Assembly: GCA_944990035.1 (NCBI GenBank)
Contig: CALYLX010000026.1
Location: 186,001 to 250,000, forward strand
Source of the DNA: Clitopilus passeckerianus
Taxonomy: Eukaryota > Basidiomycota > Agaricomycetes > Agaricales > Entolomataceae
Reading direction: 5' to 3'
DNA length: 64,000 bases
In this document: piece after piece, positions 21,482-33,443 of the stretch
Numbering within the stretch: position 1 is the stretch's first letter
Layout: every line of letters begins with the position of its first letter
Position numbers and translations under genes: made by a program
Notes under the pieces: model-generated
What the model saw: the letters and a program-made list of their open reading frames with translations, nothing else
Told to the model about the DNA's origin: nothing
The model's database searches: none

Positions 21482-24400
21482 TCACTCATCGTAAATATTC
21501 CAGCTCTACAAAGAAAAGACCAAATCAGTTCTAGGTTCAAACATCTCACAAGCGAAGGAAAAGCAAGTCTTACCTTACGCCAGAGCAATCCCCAATGTTC
21601 TTTGACAGGACCGTTGATCCCGAAAGCCATGCCCTTGAACCACCAGAAGGTGCCAAAGATCAACGTGGCACACACGCCGAAGGATATCAGTTTTGTCTTC
21701 TGCGTCAGCCTGCGGGCGGAGAAGATGAAGTGGTCGAGGACGTGGCCGAGCATCAGGACTGAGAAGTAGAGGGTTGGGAGCTGGAACACAGCGTCAGCAA
21801 GAGCTTCAAGTACAGGAAGGAAGGGATAATTACGTAGTGATGCACGTAGGTGACACGACCCATAATCAAGAATGGCACTGTAAGGCGGGTTAGAAAAACC
21901 AAGGCGGCGCAAGAGGCGACGAGGAAAGCATACCGTAGTGGAAGGCCCACCCGAAGAAGGCAATCTTGCCAACATACATGAAATGGTCCCATTCGCCTGC
22001 AAAGCGACACAATCAGCACCAAGAATAATTCCTCGAGCTGAGAAATAGACATACGAGCATCCATATCGATATACTTGCGTTGCTTCCTCAGAATGTAGAT
22101 GCCGCACGCTGCAAGGCCAACAATCAAGCTGACCGATCCTCCCCACGCAATGACCGGTGTTCCGAGTAGGTAATATTTGAGCTGTGTATCGCCCCATCCG
22201 CACATCCTCAATCCAAGGTGGAGGAACGGCCAGTCGAAGGGTTTGGAAGCGAGGATATCTTCCTTGTCAGGATCGGGGACGAGAGCGTTGTTGGAGGTCA
22301 TCATAGCGACGTTGAGATGCCAGAAGTCGTGCAGGAAGGGGGAGCTGTATAGCTTCATATCGCCAGCAGGCACTGCAACAAATTTCCAGTCAGTCCTGTT
22401 AAAATTATAGGAAAGGGCGAAACCTACGCCTATCGTTCCAATGACTCTCCACATTCCAGTAGGTATGCACGTCCTTGGGGTTATTATCCTTGTCGCACGT
22501 AACCTCAATCTGCTTGAAGCCCCACTGCGGCAAATTCACATTCGCAGCGCGGAGGTAACATCCAAGCTGGTAATGCTTGAATCTCAACCTCGTTGTGAGC
22601 GAATGGATCCTGTCCACCTTATGCCCGCGCTTAATATCATCTACGACCTCAACAACCCAATAATCCTTCTCATCCCCAACCGTCGTATTCCCATAACACG
22701 ACACCTCATTCTGCAGCTTGGTGACAGGTGCAGGGACGGTGTGCGAGTGGAGGTTACGGCCGGTGGGGGCATGCGAGAGGCGGATGACGTCGCCGTCTTG
22801 GAGGTAGCGGAGCTCGTTGTTGGGGTTGTATTCGGGCTCGTCCCAGCGGGGGAGGATGTTCCAGTGGTTGTTGTCGTCTTTGTAGTGGTAGCAGGTGACT
22901 TGTTGTTGGTTGGAGCCGACGGGGAAGGTTTGGACGTGGGAGTGTAGGAGACCGCCTCCGTAGCCGATGTTCTTGAGGGTGAGTCTGGAGCCAAAAGCAA
23001 TATCTGGAAAAAAGGTGTAAACCACGGCTCTTACGGGAGAGATGTATGCACTTACCGAGAGGATTGCGCGCAAAGTCGTTGCCGATGAGGTTGGCTTGGA
23101 AGAGCGAGCTCATCTGGGAGTCACCAGGTCCGGAGTGGTTCAGGATGAGGAAGTGGATCTTGAAGGACAACATGAAGACGAGGACGGGAACGACAATGAG
23201 GCAGATGATTCGAGCTGCCCAGTGGCGAGCTTGGTCACGCTGAGAGAAAAAGTGAGCAAGACAATCAGAGAAAAAGGCTAGGGTTGACATACAACCGACA
23301 TCTTCAGGTCTCCGAACTTCTGCCAGAGGTCCTCGATGGTGTACACTCCAACGAGGGCAGTGACGAAGAGGCCGACCATTTTGACGCTGTAAATTGGCGA
23401 ATCAGTATAATTCAGCGGAGGATGGCGCATACACATACCTAGTGACCAAGCCAATCGAAATACCGGTGAAGAGAAGCCACATATACCAGTCGAACGAGAA
23501 TGACCTATTGCAATAGTAAATTTAGCAAGACCTTTGGATGAGCGGACGCCAAGACATACTGGTGTTGTTGATTGTGGAATTTTGTGAGACAGAAAACAGT
23601 AAGGAACGTGAAGAATAGCAACATTGAATCCAGCAGAATGAATCGCGATATGCAGAGCCAGCCGACATCTGCAAATGTGGATGAGCTTGAGGGTTAGGCA
23701 AATAGAGTAGAAACATACCGAAGAGAACCATCATAGCAACCAAATGACACGCCCAAGTGCTCATACCCAGCTCAACAGCCGTGTACCAGCCCAGCGGCAC
23801 CATCCCAACGCCAAAGCAGGCCATCATAACCCGCATTGCAATGTAAGGAACACTTTCCGGGTACACCTCGCCGCTCTTGAATTCGAACGTCCCGTCGTAC
23901 CCAGACAGCAGACCCGCCAAGCCAACCAGCATCTTCCCAAGCGGAGGATGCACATCGAAGTAGAACTCTCGCTTGAGATAGTGCGAGCCGAATTTTCCAA
24001 AGTGAGCCTCGTCCCAGACGACGATATTCGCAGCCCCAATCTTGTAGAACCTCGTCCAGCATGCGAGGAGGGTGTAAATAGTCGCTGCAACGTGTTCCTG
24101 CTCTTGCAGAAGAAATTCTTTCTGTTTCGTTGTGAATGATTGTCAAGATGGTGCATGGTGATGTGCAGACGCTGTGCCACGTACCAGGTTCGATGCAGGG
24201 GGTGTCGGTGGTTGAGGCAGTCGCCCGCTGCCCAGTATACGGCTCGCAGGTCGAACTTTGCTGTATACATCCTTCCCCTGGTCGTCGTATTCCTCCCTCC
24301 TCGCTGGCTTCTCCTCAAAGCCAACGAAGTGTTCCTGCTCCTGCTGCCCTTCATCGTCGAACGCGCCTCGAGCCGTTCTTCTCCTAGCTTTCTCCTCCGT

Positions 24401-24553
24401 CATAGAATACAGCGGAAGCTCCTCTTCTCTCTTCGAGCTGGTGGGCCGGTAATTATGGGGGTACGGAATTTCCTCAAACTCGGAGGAAGTACGCGAGTGG
24501 TTGTCAGAATCGTGACCCGTGCTAAAATCCAACGCCACTGCAGATGGTCTCAT
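21482..24553 (-). CDS. PMT2: Protein O-mannosyltransferase, Pmt2 class
   Basis: ER multi-spanning enzyme that moves mannose from dolichyl-phosphate-mannose to Ser/Thr of secretory proteins; fungal Pmt2 usually works as a heterodimer with Pmt1. The N-terminal cytosolic tail is acidic and glutamine-rich (from MRPSAVALDF). Then come TRFYKIGAANIVVWDEAHF and FGSHYLKREFYFDVHPPLGK, diagnostic of the Pmt2 group rather than Pmt4. MIR repeats follow (TLKNIGYGGGLLHSHVQTFP, SNQQQVTCYHYKD, NLHSHTVPAPVTK), and the C-terminal membrane block with FLIMGRVTYVHHYLPTLYF. Ends LLWRKSWNIYDE. Roughly ten introns, all exons readable. The start at 24553 is the only ATG in the first exon. Fibrillarin lies upstream on the same strand. 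Confidence 0.95.
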
Positions 24554-24961
24554 CAATCAGCTAGTGTGTCGATAACTGGGCGCCGAATGGCCGTCGAGTT
24601 TCTTGCGAAAAGAAAGCTGAGCAGACCTCTTGGAAAGATGTACGGTAATAAGGAAATAAGGTGCCTGCTGCTATCCGAGCTGATGCCCATGACTGCGCTG
24701 CACCGCTTGGCCACATGATCACTTTGCCACGTCGAAAATCACCGAAGGCACGCAAATATTCTCCGAGGCTCATGCTGAGGCCGATGGATAAATTATGGAA
24801 AGTAGTATATACAGCAGGATGTAGCGACATCAACGCGAAGAACACTACGAAGCGAGGCTGCAGAGAGCCCAGCGTTTTTGAGCGTAAGTAGAGAAACAGC
24901 AGTGATAAGAGTGTACAAGGACCCGAAAGCAAGATAGTAACAGAAGAAAATGGTTTCTGGT
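24554..24961. promoter_or_regulatory. PMT2 promoter and NOP1 3' flank
   Basis: 408 nt between two same-strand genes. An open minus frame at 24561-24932 has no ATG-based family feature and is taken as chance. No clear element found. Confidence 0.35.
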
Positions 24962-26217
24962 TTACTTTTGCTTTACGTGCCGTTGGTACTCAGCTAAGAA
25001 AGTAAAATCAGTAACAATATCCACCCAGGCTGCTAAAATCACTTACCAGACACCATGGCGTGGTCTCGCTCATAAGGCTCCAGAGTAACTTGCTCTAGAG
25101 GCTTGAACTGGCTCTCCTTCAGCTTCTGGACCTCAGAAGCAAAAACTGTCTCAGGAGGAGCAGTCGAGTCGATACAGCTGGCCTTGATAGAGATGACACA
25201 GTGGCCACCATTTTTCAAGAAGTACTGTGCATTGTGAACGACAATACGTGCTTGATCCGGCTGGGCAACATCTGCAAAGATAACATCCACCATTGCGATC
25301 AGCATTCGGTATTTGTTCGGTAGGCGGGCATCCTCGACAATGGCTGAATAGAAAGAAGCGGATCAGAATTCTAAAGAAACGTGGAAGTGCAGATTAGATG
25401 GACGTACGAATGACATTTGTGCGCTTCTTGGCCATGTTAATCAGGTCACGACCTGACCTTGGTGAGAATTCTACTGCGTAGACGACACCCTCCTGCAAGA
25501 AAGTAATCAGCAAAAAGAAGCATGCAAACCGCAAAACCAAGAACATACGGGTCCAACAATATCGGCAACATGGGACACACTCGTACCACTAGCAGCACCA
25601 AGGTAAAGCACCTTCGCACCAGGCACAATGAAAATATTATCCAATCCACCAAGCACACCAGCAGCCAACTTGCTCCTGAACGGATTCCACACCCTATACT
25701 CGACCTTGGTGCCCTCAACACCTCCTTCAACAGATATCCTTTTTTCGCCGTAGACAGACTCGCCCGGAACCAAGTTTTTCGTGACCAGCATGTGGTCTTT
25801 GCCTTTTGCGATGAAGACACCGGGATGCCTGTGGGGTTCGAGGACGGTCTTGGCGCCTCCTCCACCACGGGCTCCTCCTGGTCCGCCTCGTCCTCGGCCT
25901 CCACCACGGGCGCCTCTGCCGCCTGGGGCACCTCGTCCACCTCCTCTTGCTGCACCTCCACCGCGGACGCCTCCACCTAATTTTCAGGGAAATGTTAGCA
26001 GGGTATTAGGAAGAGGTAGAAAATCTAGATTCTCACCACGACCTCCACCACGCCCTCCAAATCCGCCTCGTCCACCTCGATCTCCTCCTCCTCCCCGACC
26101 TCCTCCTCTACCTCCACCTCGTCCACCAAAACCGCCACGACCGCCAGGAGCACCTGATTTTTATCAGTATCTTCCTTTCCGTATCCGCTAGCTGATATTA
26201 GACGTACCAAATGCCAT
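24962..26217 (-). CDS. NOP1: Fibrillarin, box C/D snoRNP 2'-O-methyltransferase
   Basis: Nucleolar methyltransferase that, guided by box C/D snoRNAs, 2'-O-methylates rRNA and also methylates histone H2A glutamine in yeast. Exon 1 is only ten bases (ATGGCATTTG, 26217 downward). After its intron comes a glycine/arginine-rich domain of about 80 residues made of RGG and GGRGG units, interrupted by another intron. The methyltransferase fold follows: [34 protein letters not shown], the SAM-binding [41 protein letters not shown] and [11 protein letters not shown]. The last exon gives [11 protein letters not shown]. Complete and of normal length. It shares a promoter region of about 600 nt with the divergent TenA-like gene. 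Confidence 0.96.
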
Positions 26218-26816
26218 TAAATTCGAGTGCTGGGGAAAATGCTCTTGTCGTTGCTTAGTCCGACGGCGACAATTTTTTTGTGCAGACCTGCAGAAAGGTT
26301 TGAAACAAACAGGTGTAAACAGGGAATGTTGATTAGACGCGTTTGGGATGAGGATCTTATCGCATTCTGGATCTTATCTTATCTACAGTGCAATTTCCCT
26401 CTGAAATGATTCGGACCCTGCATCGTCCATGTCGACCTTCAAAAAGTGACAGATTGAATCCACAATTGAATGATTTCCAAAATCGATGTGTTGAGCGGTA
26501 GTAGGGGCTGATTGAACGCCAAATGTAACACCTCTGGTGCAAGACAGATGTATTCAACGCGTCTTCCAGTCATAGGTTGGAAACACGCTCTCAAAGGAAG
26601 GAGTCGCAAAGAGTTGCTACGCACGTATCGTTGGTTTGACAACATGAATCTTCATTTGCGAGTAGCGGCGCTCGATGTGCACCACCTCCATATAATCCTT
26701 TCGGTCGAACCTGCATCTTCGAGTCAATTTAAATGCCGGGATACTTGAAGCTGTCTTCTCCCGCTCGTCTGACCACCCATTACCTCCCTCGGAGCCCATA
26801 GTCGTCTGCTGCCCCA
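26218..26816. promoter_or_regulatory. Divergent promoter region, NOP1 and TenA-like gene
   Basis: About 600 nt between two opposite start codons, with no coding region. TTATCTTATCTAC near 26375 and several ATTG/CAAT elements are present, but none can be assigned. Confidence 0.4.
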
Positions 26817-27956
26817 ATGCACATTTCTGATCCTCCAGGATTCGCTGGTAGTGATGGACGTATTGAGGTATGTCATTGTTCGGTAGATGATTTCATTCTC
26901 ACTGGCATTTAACGCCCGAAACTTCTTCAGAAGGGCAAACAAAACCACGCTGAAGCCACGGAGTAAGCATATAAAACTACGACATTGCTTCAGGATTCTG
27001 ACCCCCCACGTCTCTCGGTAGTTTCCTTGAAGTTCTCTGGACAGATGAGAAGAACAAGGCCGAAGTTGACGCATTCATGAATAATTTTATGTGTAAATAC
27101 TGGTCTCGAGCACCAATCAAGACTCCCCCAGACGCCGATGTCGAACTCGCCATCCGGACCTTCCATGACTATGCCATTGTGCGTCGATATCTAACGCTGG
27201 ACAGAGATACCGCCTACTGAGTGTTTTCGCGGTCTTTGCTGGATGAAACAGCAAGACTACTTCTATCTCGTCGACCACATCAAGTTCGAGGCACTCCGGC
27301 TCACAACCACCGACAGCTTCGACGAAATCAACCGACAGGCCAAATTAATCGCCGAAAGCGCCAGGTATGCTGAGGACTGGAAACAGCGATGCATTGACAA
27401 GTTGGGGGTTACCGAGGAGGAGCTCAATGGGACTGAGCGGTCGGTTGCTGAGCTGGCCTACTCTAATTATATGCAGAATAACACCTTGGGCGAAAGCTTC
27501 TTCAACCTTCATGTTATTACAGCTGCGTGTACTTATGTGAGTTGCTTTGTTCCCTACCTTGATTTCTCTGCAACTAATCTACTGGCGACTGTAAAAGGGT
27601 TGGCTCAAGTTGGCAGAAAAACTCGACAAGGATGAAAAGACCGTAAAAGGCAACTTCTTCTATGAAAATTGGATTCAACCAAGCCTCGAAAGCGAATCTG
27701 CGAAACGATTGGAGGGTCAGTACGATCCAGCCGATATTTTTCTCCTTTGAATGCCCAGCTTATATATATTTAACCAGAGTTTCTGTCCAAGCACAAGCAG
27801 CGCCTTACGACCCAAGAAGACCGAGAGAAGAAATGGAATAAGATCTTCCGCACCGCGTTGCGTCTTGAAGTTGCCCTGTTTGAGTCCTCGCTGGACTTCT
27901 TTCCTCGCAACGTTGTGTCCAGGCTTCGCGAGGAACGCCTTCCTGAAGGCTGGTAG
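26817..27956 (+). CDS. TenA/THI-4 family protein (thiaminase II-like)
   Basis: Heme-oxygenase-like all-helical protein of the TenA family, whose characterised members hydrolyse aminopyrimidines in thiamine salvage. The start at 26817 (MHISDPPGFAGSDG) is joined through short introns to TDFLEVLWTDEKNK, IRTFHDYAIQQDYFYLVDH, and the main helical exon with RTERSV-like GTERSVAELAYSNYM and FFNLHVITAACTYGWLKLAE; the cysteine there is a candidate for the TenA active-site Cys. The end is FFPRNVVSRLREERLPEGW with TAG at 27954-27956. It is stand-alone, unlike the yeast fusions to an HMP-P kinase. A thiamine-responsive element was not found. Enzyme specificity is inferred from the family, and the second small exon (KGKQNHAEAT) is the least certain. 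Confidence 0.85.
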
Positions 27957-30841
27957 AATTGTTGGCAGAGACCTTCCGGAGACTCTGGCTGATTGGAACT
28001 GGTACTCAGGGAAGATAACATCCGATTTACTACATAGTTTCCTTCATCTCGTACTCTCGTCTTGGTCAGTCTCCCAATTGATTCACCATGGCCTCATACC
28101 TCGTGTATCTCGATGTCCCGTATTGACGTCGAAACACTGGTAGGGTATGTGGGTTTTGGATCTTATCTCCATGATCTTACTATCTTATCCACGCATTTCC
28201 TCCGTTTTCTCATGTTGGCGCTGGGAATTGACCCTGCATGTCGCTGTCGCATCTCAGGCGGGTTAAAGTCAAGCAGAAACGTATGCAAAGGGAGATTCAC
28301 GCTTGTTGTTATGCTCGTAGAAACGTGACTGAACAAGCTTTCTCAGAAGGGAAGACATTCGCATTACATCCTCGTTTTCGTGACGAGCTGGAGGATGACA
28401 GAGAGAGTTATTTGTAAAGTGTACGTAGAAGTCGGACAGAATACCGCTTAAGGCCGTTTATTTGGTGCTAGAGTCCCATCACCAAAACGTCCACAAGTTT
28501 CCATACGAATACATGTCCATACATAGCCCACATGGGTTCCATAGCATCCATATTTACTAGCAGAGTATACATTGAAAACCATTATCGAGTCGCTCTGGAT
28601 ACTTCGTGCCAAATATGTGTGTTTGGATCAACTAAGTAAACTTCGCTCAAGTATGTGAATTTCTACGACTATGTATTCGCATGGAAACTTGCCTGGGACG
28701 AGGCCTTGAATGAGCCGGGCTTGAGCCGGCTTTCTCACATCCAACGGAATTAAGAAAATATTTATATTCGATTAACTATATTAGAACAGCTTTACAATAC
28801 TCGTATAACGCAATACCGCCATCCTGACACTTAGCTTCCCAATCCCTTCCCCAAAACAGACGCATGCGATTCTCAAATAAAAGCCAAGCCAGTAAACAAG
28901 AGAAAGATTGGAAGGGGCGAGTGCCTACCCGTGAGGGGCCAGATGCAAAGGGCCGTGAGACGGGGTCATGCCCAATGGCTAGGGGGTTGGCGGGGTCCTG
29001 GTGTCTCTCCTCGTAGTGTGATAGAGTGATGTTGGAGCTCTGCGGAAGCCAGATAAGTGGCTATATGCGCTCTAAAAGGTGGGGCTTATTACCAGATGTT
29101 GCGGGGCGGTCGTGAGCAGCCTTCACACGCAGTTCAAGAAGGCCCATGATCCCAATATTGTAGCCATACCAAATGATGGGACGGAATACCGCGCATATAG
29201 TCTTAGCCAAACGACGCCGAAGGCATGATCAGCAACTGCCAGGTACTACAAAAGTGCGCTGAAGGCGCTCACCTAAGATGCCGAGGCCATTATCTCTTGT
29301 CGTTGGCTCTAATATCTGGTATTGGGTTCAAGGAAGTGAACCCGAAAGGTCGCTGCCGGAGAGATGGTGGTGGTAGGAGAAGAAGAAAGATGGGGTCGAC
29401 GGAAACGCGTCAAGTCGAGATTGACGCGTTTGATCATGTGATCGGATACCGCCGAACGCACAGACCATCCTCGGGACCTCAGCCTTCGAAACTCCAAGTC
29501 CGTTCCGCCAGTGCAAGTTCGGTCCTTGGTTCAACCAATTGATGAGGTTCTTTCTGATAATATTGGCGCTGTAACGTGGGTGGCGAATCGTGTAGGATTG
29601 AGTATTCTGCTAAGAGACGGACGAACGCATCCATTTGACCTTTGAAATGACTTCGTACCTTGCTTCTCACTGAGAGGCTGAAAGTGTAGGGTCGGCACTG
29701 GCTGGTCTGCCGGATTCTGGGTTTGTTGAATACTCGAAAAGGTCCGTGATAATCTTACTATCCTACGTGGGAGCTCTTTCATATTCTCACAACTATGCAT
29801 AGTCTTCCATAGTCGTCCCGAACTTCGTCGGGAGTTTACATTTGAATACTTAGATGCACGAAAGTTCCCAAATCGACACATTCTCAGAGAAAGATGATCG
29901 GATCAATCCATGCTTATCCTAAGATCTGTACAATTATGGAAGAGGCCTATCAACTTTGGGTGCACTTTGGGAGCAAATGCATTTTTATCTAAAGAAGACG
30001 GGATCATACTTACCATACATAGACATACTGACTTTTGGTCAATTTGGTGATGCCGTTTCCGACCACCGGTCAAAGCTCCGGACAACTGTCATTGTAAGCT
30101 GGTGGCACCAAGACGCCGTGCTTTTGTTATCTCGCCTCGTGATCTCAATCTGCCAACACAGAACGCCGCAGCCTCGGGCAGGAGTAAGCTTCTCTGTTAT
30201 GACTCCGAATTGGCGCTGTACTTCGAATGAGAATTGGAACACTTGGAACGCCCCTACCGCTTCTCGTTCGTTCGGAAAGTCTAAACACCTAACAACCGTC
30301 TAGTCGCACGGATGAGAATTCCAACCTTCTCTTCCTTTTCTTCCAAACGGCAGTTTCGCGGCAACCTCCTGATTCTAAAGCTTGCTAACCCGTTTCAACC
30401 ATCACCGTGCTCTATGTTCTTCCGTGCTTCAAAGTAAACCCAGGAAATGAGACCACCTGTTCACCTCGTCCTCCTGTCATTGGCCACTCTACCGCAATTT
30501 CTCATTAAACCCCAGGAAATCCTCCGATATGAGCTCACAAACGTCAAACCCTGTCGCCCACCGGCATATTCTTCACTCGAAAAGCTAACCGTCTTCGAAC
30601 CAACACCGTGTGTGCAACCTTCCGGAAACGCGCACGGTTGAAGGTTTTTGCGGGAGGAAGGTCGGTTACATAAGGCACACGGAGATCGTGCCAAAATAAC
30701 GTATTTGATGACTGAGTGAGATGGCTCGATGGGAACGGCCCACTTGGATGGCATGCTCTCAAATAGCCCGTGTGGCTGCTCCATACGCTTCTTCACTTTT
30801 TGCCCCAGGCCCTTTCTCTAAGTCTTTTGTACTCATCGGCA
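27957..30841. other. 2.9 kb gene-poor region
   Basis: No gene recognised on either strand. The longest frames (29225-29542 plus, 29531-29881 minus, 29956-30303 plus) lack family motifs and plausible start contexts. 28740-28820 is AT-rich. Near 30380-30620 short motifs recur loosely (AAACCC(C)AGGAAAT twice, GCTAACC(C)GT twice), as in an old internal duplication. The right end should hold the promoter of the first MCT gene. Confidence 0.4.
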
Positions 30842-33010
30842 ATGGTCTCAGATAGCCGCCCAACAACGTCCAGCGGCCCACTCTCGGAAGAAGGGACTCA
30901 CGTCGCATCCTCCATCGATTCTCGGCATGAAAAAGTGGAACACGACAGTGATTTGGAAAACGAAAAGCGCCGATCGGATGAGTATTCTGTCAAGGAGGTC
31001 CAGCCTCAGATGCCTCAGCACGGCGATGACTTTCCTGACGGTGGCTTAAGGGCATGGTTGGTGGTGATAGGGGTAAGTCGACGCCACCTTAGTGCTTTTC
31101 AACCTGGCTGACTCTTTGCGATTCCTGCAGGCGATGTGCAATACTTTCTCAACGTGAGTTTTTCTTCTTCAGTCGGGCCCCCGATCAAGTCCCCGTGTTG
31201 CGTCGCGTCGCTGGTCTTGCATGCTTGACTCCTCGGAAGAAAGGATTAAAGCGGCAAGTCAAATTTGGGTCCGGCGGCAGCGCTTGATGGGTTCATGCAA
31301 ATGGGTTCTCGCTTGATAGGGGACCAACGCGGGTGCTGTTTTGTCATTGGCCCGACTTTTCGCCTGGTAGTAATTGACCCGTCCTGACGTTTTGCTTCGA
31401 ATTTGATAGATTCGGATTTGTGAACTCGTGGGGTGTAAGTGTATCTCTTGATATGCCTGTCGAATGGTGAGGCTGACGGTTTCTCTTCTAGACTTTCCAA
31501 GCGTACTATGAATCCAACCTTCTGCAGCACGAGACGCCGTCGAACATGTGAGCGTCTCCCTTTCCATCTTGTAGCTTCTCATTCTAATACGTACTTTCTT
31601 CCAAGCGCATGGATTGGATCAATACAAGTGAGCTTTTCATCAGCATCAGTCATTCTACGGCACTTACTGACATCCGTGATCAGTATTCCCTAATCTTCTT
31701 ACCCGCCGTTATCGTCGGCCGCCTCTTTGACCTCGGGTATTTCAGAGTCGTTACTCTGTCGGCCAGCTGTCTTTTGGTTGCCTCAACCTTCCTCGTAGCG
31801 CAATGTACAGAGTACTGGCACTTCCTCCTTTGCCAAGGCATCGCCGCAGGGGTACGTTCGATCTCCCGTGTCTCACGACCTGCTATTTGACTAACCCGTA
31901 CCTTCTAGCTTGCGTGCGGGGGCATCTTCGGACCTACAACAGCCGTTATCGCGCATTGGTTCAAGAATAGGCGAGGTCTGGCAATGGGCTTCGTCGCAGT
32001 TGGATCCTCTATCGGAGGGACCCTGCTACCCATCGCTACTCGGAACTTGATTCCCCGAGTTGGGTTTCCGTGGACTATGCGGATACTTGGATTTATTCTT
32101 CTCGTTTCAACGGGATGCGCCCAGTTGGTGAGTTACCCCTTGCCGTGTTTTATGATATGTGGAGGCTGGAACGCTGACTGCTGTTCTGTGTAGACTGTTA
32201 AACGACGACTCCCACCCAGAAATGTGACCGGAGGCTTGTTTAACCCCAAAGCCTTCAAGTATGCACCGTATACGATATTTTGCATTTCTGCTTTCATCTG
32301 CTTCCTTGGACTCTACACAGGTGAGTACCCTCGATTTCGATGTCCGCCCCCGTGCTAACTGTTGTTCACCCAGTCCTTACGTACGTATCCGTCAGCGCCA
32401 TACAAGATGGATTTCCTTCGGATCTTTCGTTCTACTTGCTTTCTATCGCGAACGCTGCCTCGTTGTTCGGGCGATTTACTTCAGGTATACTGGCTGATAA
32501 ATTGGGTGCCGCGAATGTTATGATACCCTTCACTGCAACGGCAGGCATCCTAACGTATGCCTGGCCATTTGCCACTTCGCACGCTGCTCTCATTGTAGTT
32601 GCTATCATCTATGGGTGCGTTCTCATGAGCTTTCTGAGCGTTCACTCGTAACTAACATGCTTCCAACAGATTCTCATCGGGAGCCTACGTCGCTCTCCTC
32701 TCAAACCCCATCATGGAGCTCGGCGAGACAGGAGATCTGGGGCGTCGACTCGGAATGTTCATGACTATCTTCTCGCTAGGCGCCCTTGCGGGTCCACCGA
32801 TATCAGGCGCAATAGAAACTGCTTCTGGTGGCTTCAAGGTTGTAGGGTACTACGCAGGTCCGTACCCCTTTATATTCCGGCTTTGTGGCTAAGGATTTTC
32901 ATGAAAGCTGACTCCTTTACTCTCTGACAGGGTCGATGGTCATGTTGGGCGTGGCATTGATGATTTGGACGAGACAGCTGGTTGTGAAGAAATGGATTGG
33001 GAAATTCTAG
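30842..33010 (+). CDS. MFS monocarboxylate-type transporter 1
   Basis: Major facilitator of the MCT (monocarboxylate porter) family, plasma or organelle membrane, probably proton-linked; substrate unknown. An acidic, serine-rich cytosolic N-terminus of about 70 residues precedes the signature DGGLRAWLVVIG before the first membrane helix. Exons then give TFGFVNSWGTFQAYYE, IAWIGSIQYSLIFLPAV, GRLFDLGYFR, YWHFLLCQGIAAG, HWFKNRRGLAMG, SIGGTLLPI, PWTMRILGFI, LKRRLPP-like VKRRLPPRN, FGRFTSGILADKLGA and GPPISGAIETASG, covering 12 predicted helices. Ends KKWIGKF, TAG. All introns (about nine) join in frame. A tandem paralogue with the same layout follows 433 nt downstream. Confidence 0.93.
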
Positions 33011-33443
33011 ACCTGTAGAACCTAGTAGAGGGCGTGGCCTCGGGCGACATACATTGGATTTTGAGCATATATTCTGTAGCATAAACTGTACATACCATAC
33101 CTTGGGACATCTCAAGCATAGACACATACCACTACTTAATCCATAGATCATTAACGCTTTCTAAAGCCGAAGCTATTACGTACCAAAGAAATCATAATAT
33201 TGCGTCAACATGCGCCAAGGGCGTTCCGGCCCGGCGGAAAGGACTGCCTTTCCAATTCCGAACCACCACAAGTCATCTTCGCGCTATAGAGAACCCTTTG
33301 GACGGAGATGCCATATAAGCGATCGTTACTTTTGACAGAGGCATACCTCCGGCCTTTACTCTCCTTATTGACCGCCCAAGGTCGCGACTGGCACCAGTTA
33401 GACGTTTTGAGCTGTGTTCTCGGAGTCTGCTGCGTCCTGCATC
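33011..33443. promoter_or_regulatory. Spacer between the two MCT genes
   Basis: 433 nt with the end of transporter 1 and the promoter of transporter 2. No further gene. A GGCGGAAAGG/GCCCGGCGG stretch lies near 33225. Confidence 0.35.

Noticed and set aside
22441..22947. 168-codon plus-strand frame over PMT2
   Set aside because: Antisense of the MIR-domain exon of PMT2, whose minus-strand reading is strongly conserved.
25781..26191. Proline-rich plus-strand frame over the fibrillarin N-terminus
   Set aside because: It is the antisense of the GGR/RGG-rich domain of NOP1; GC-rich repeats keep the opposite strand open.
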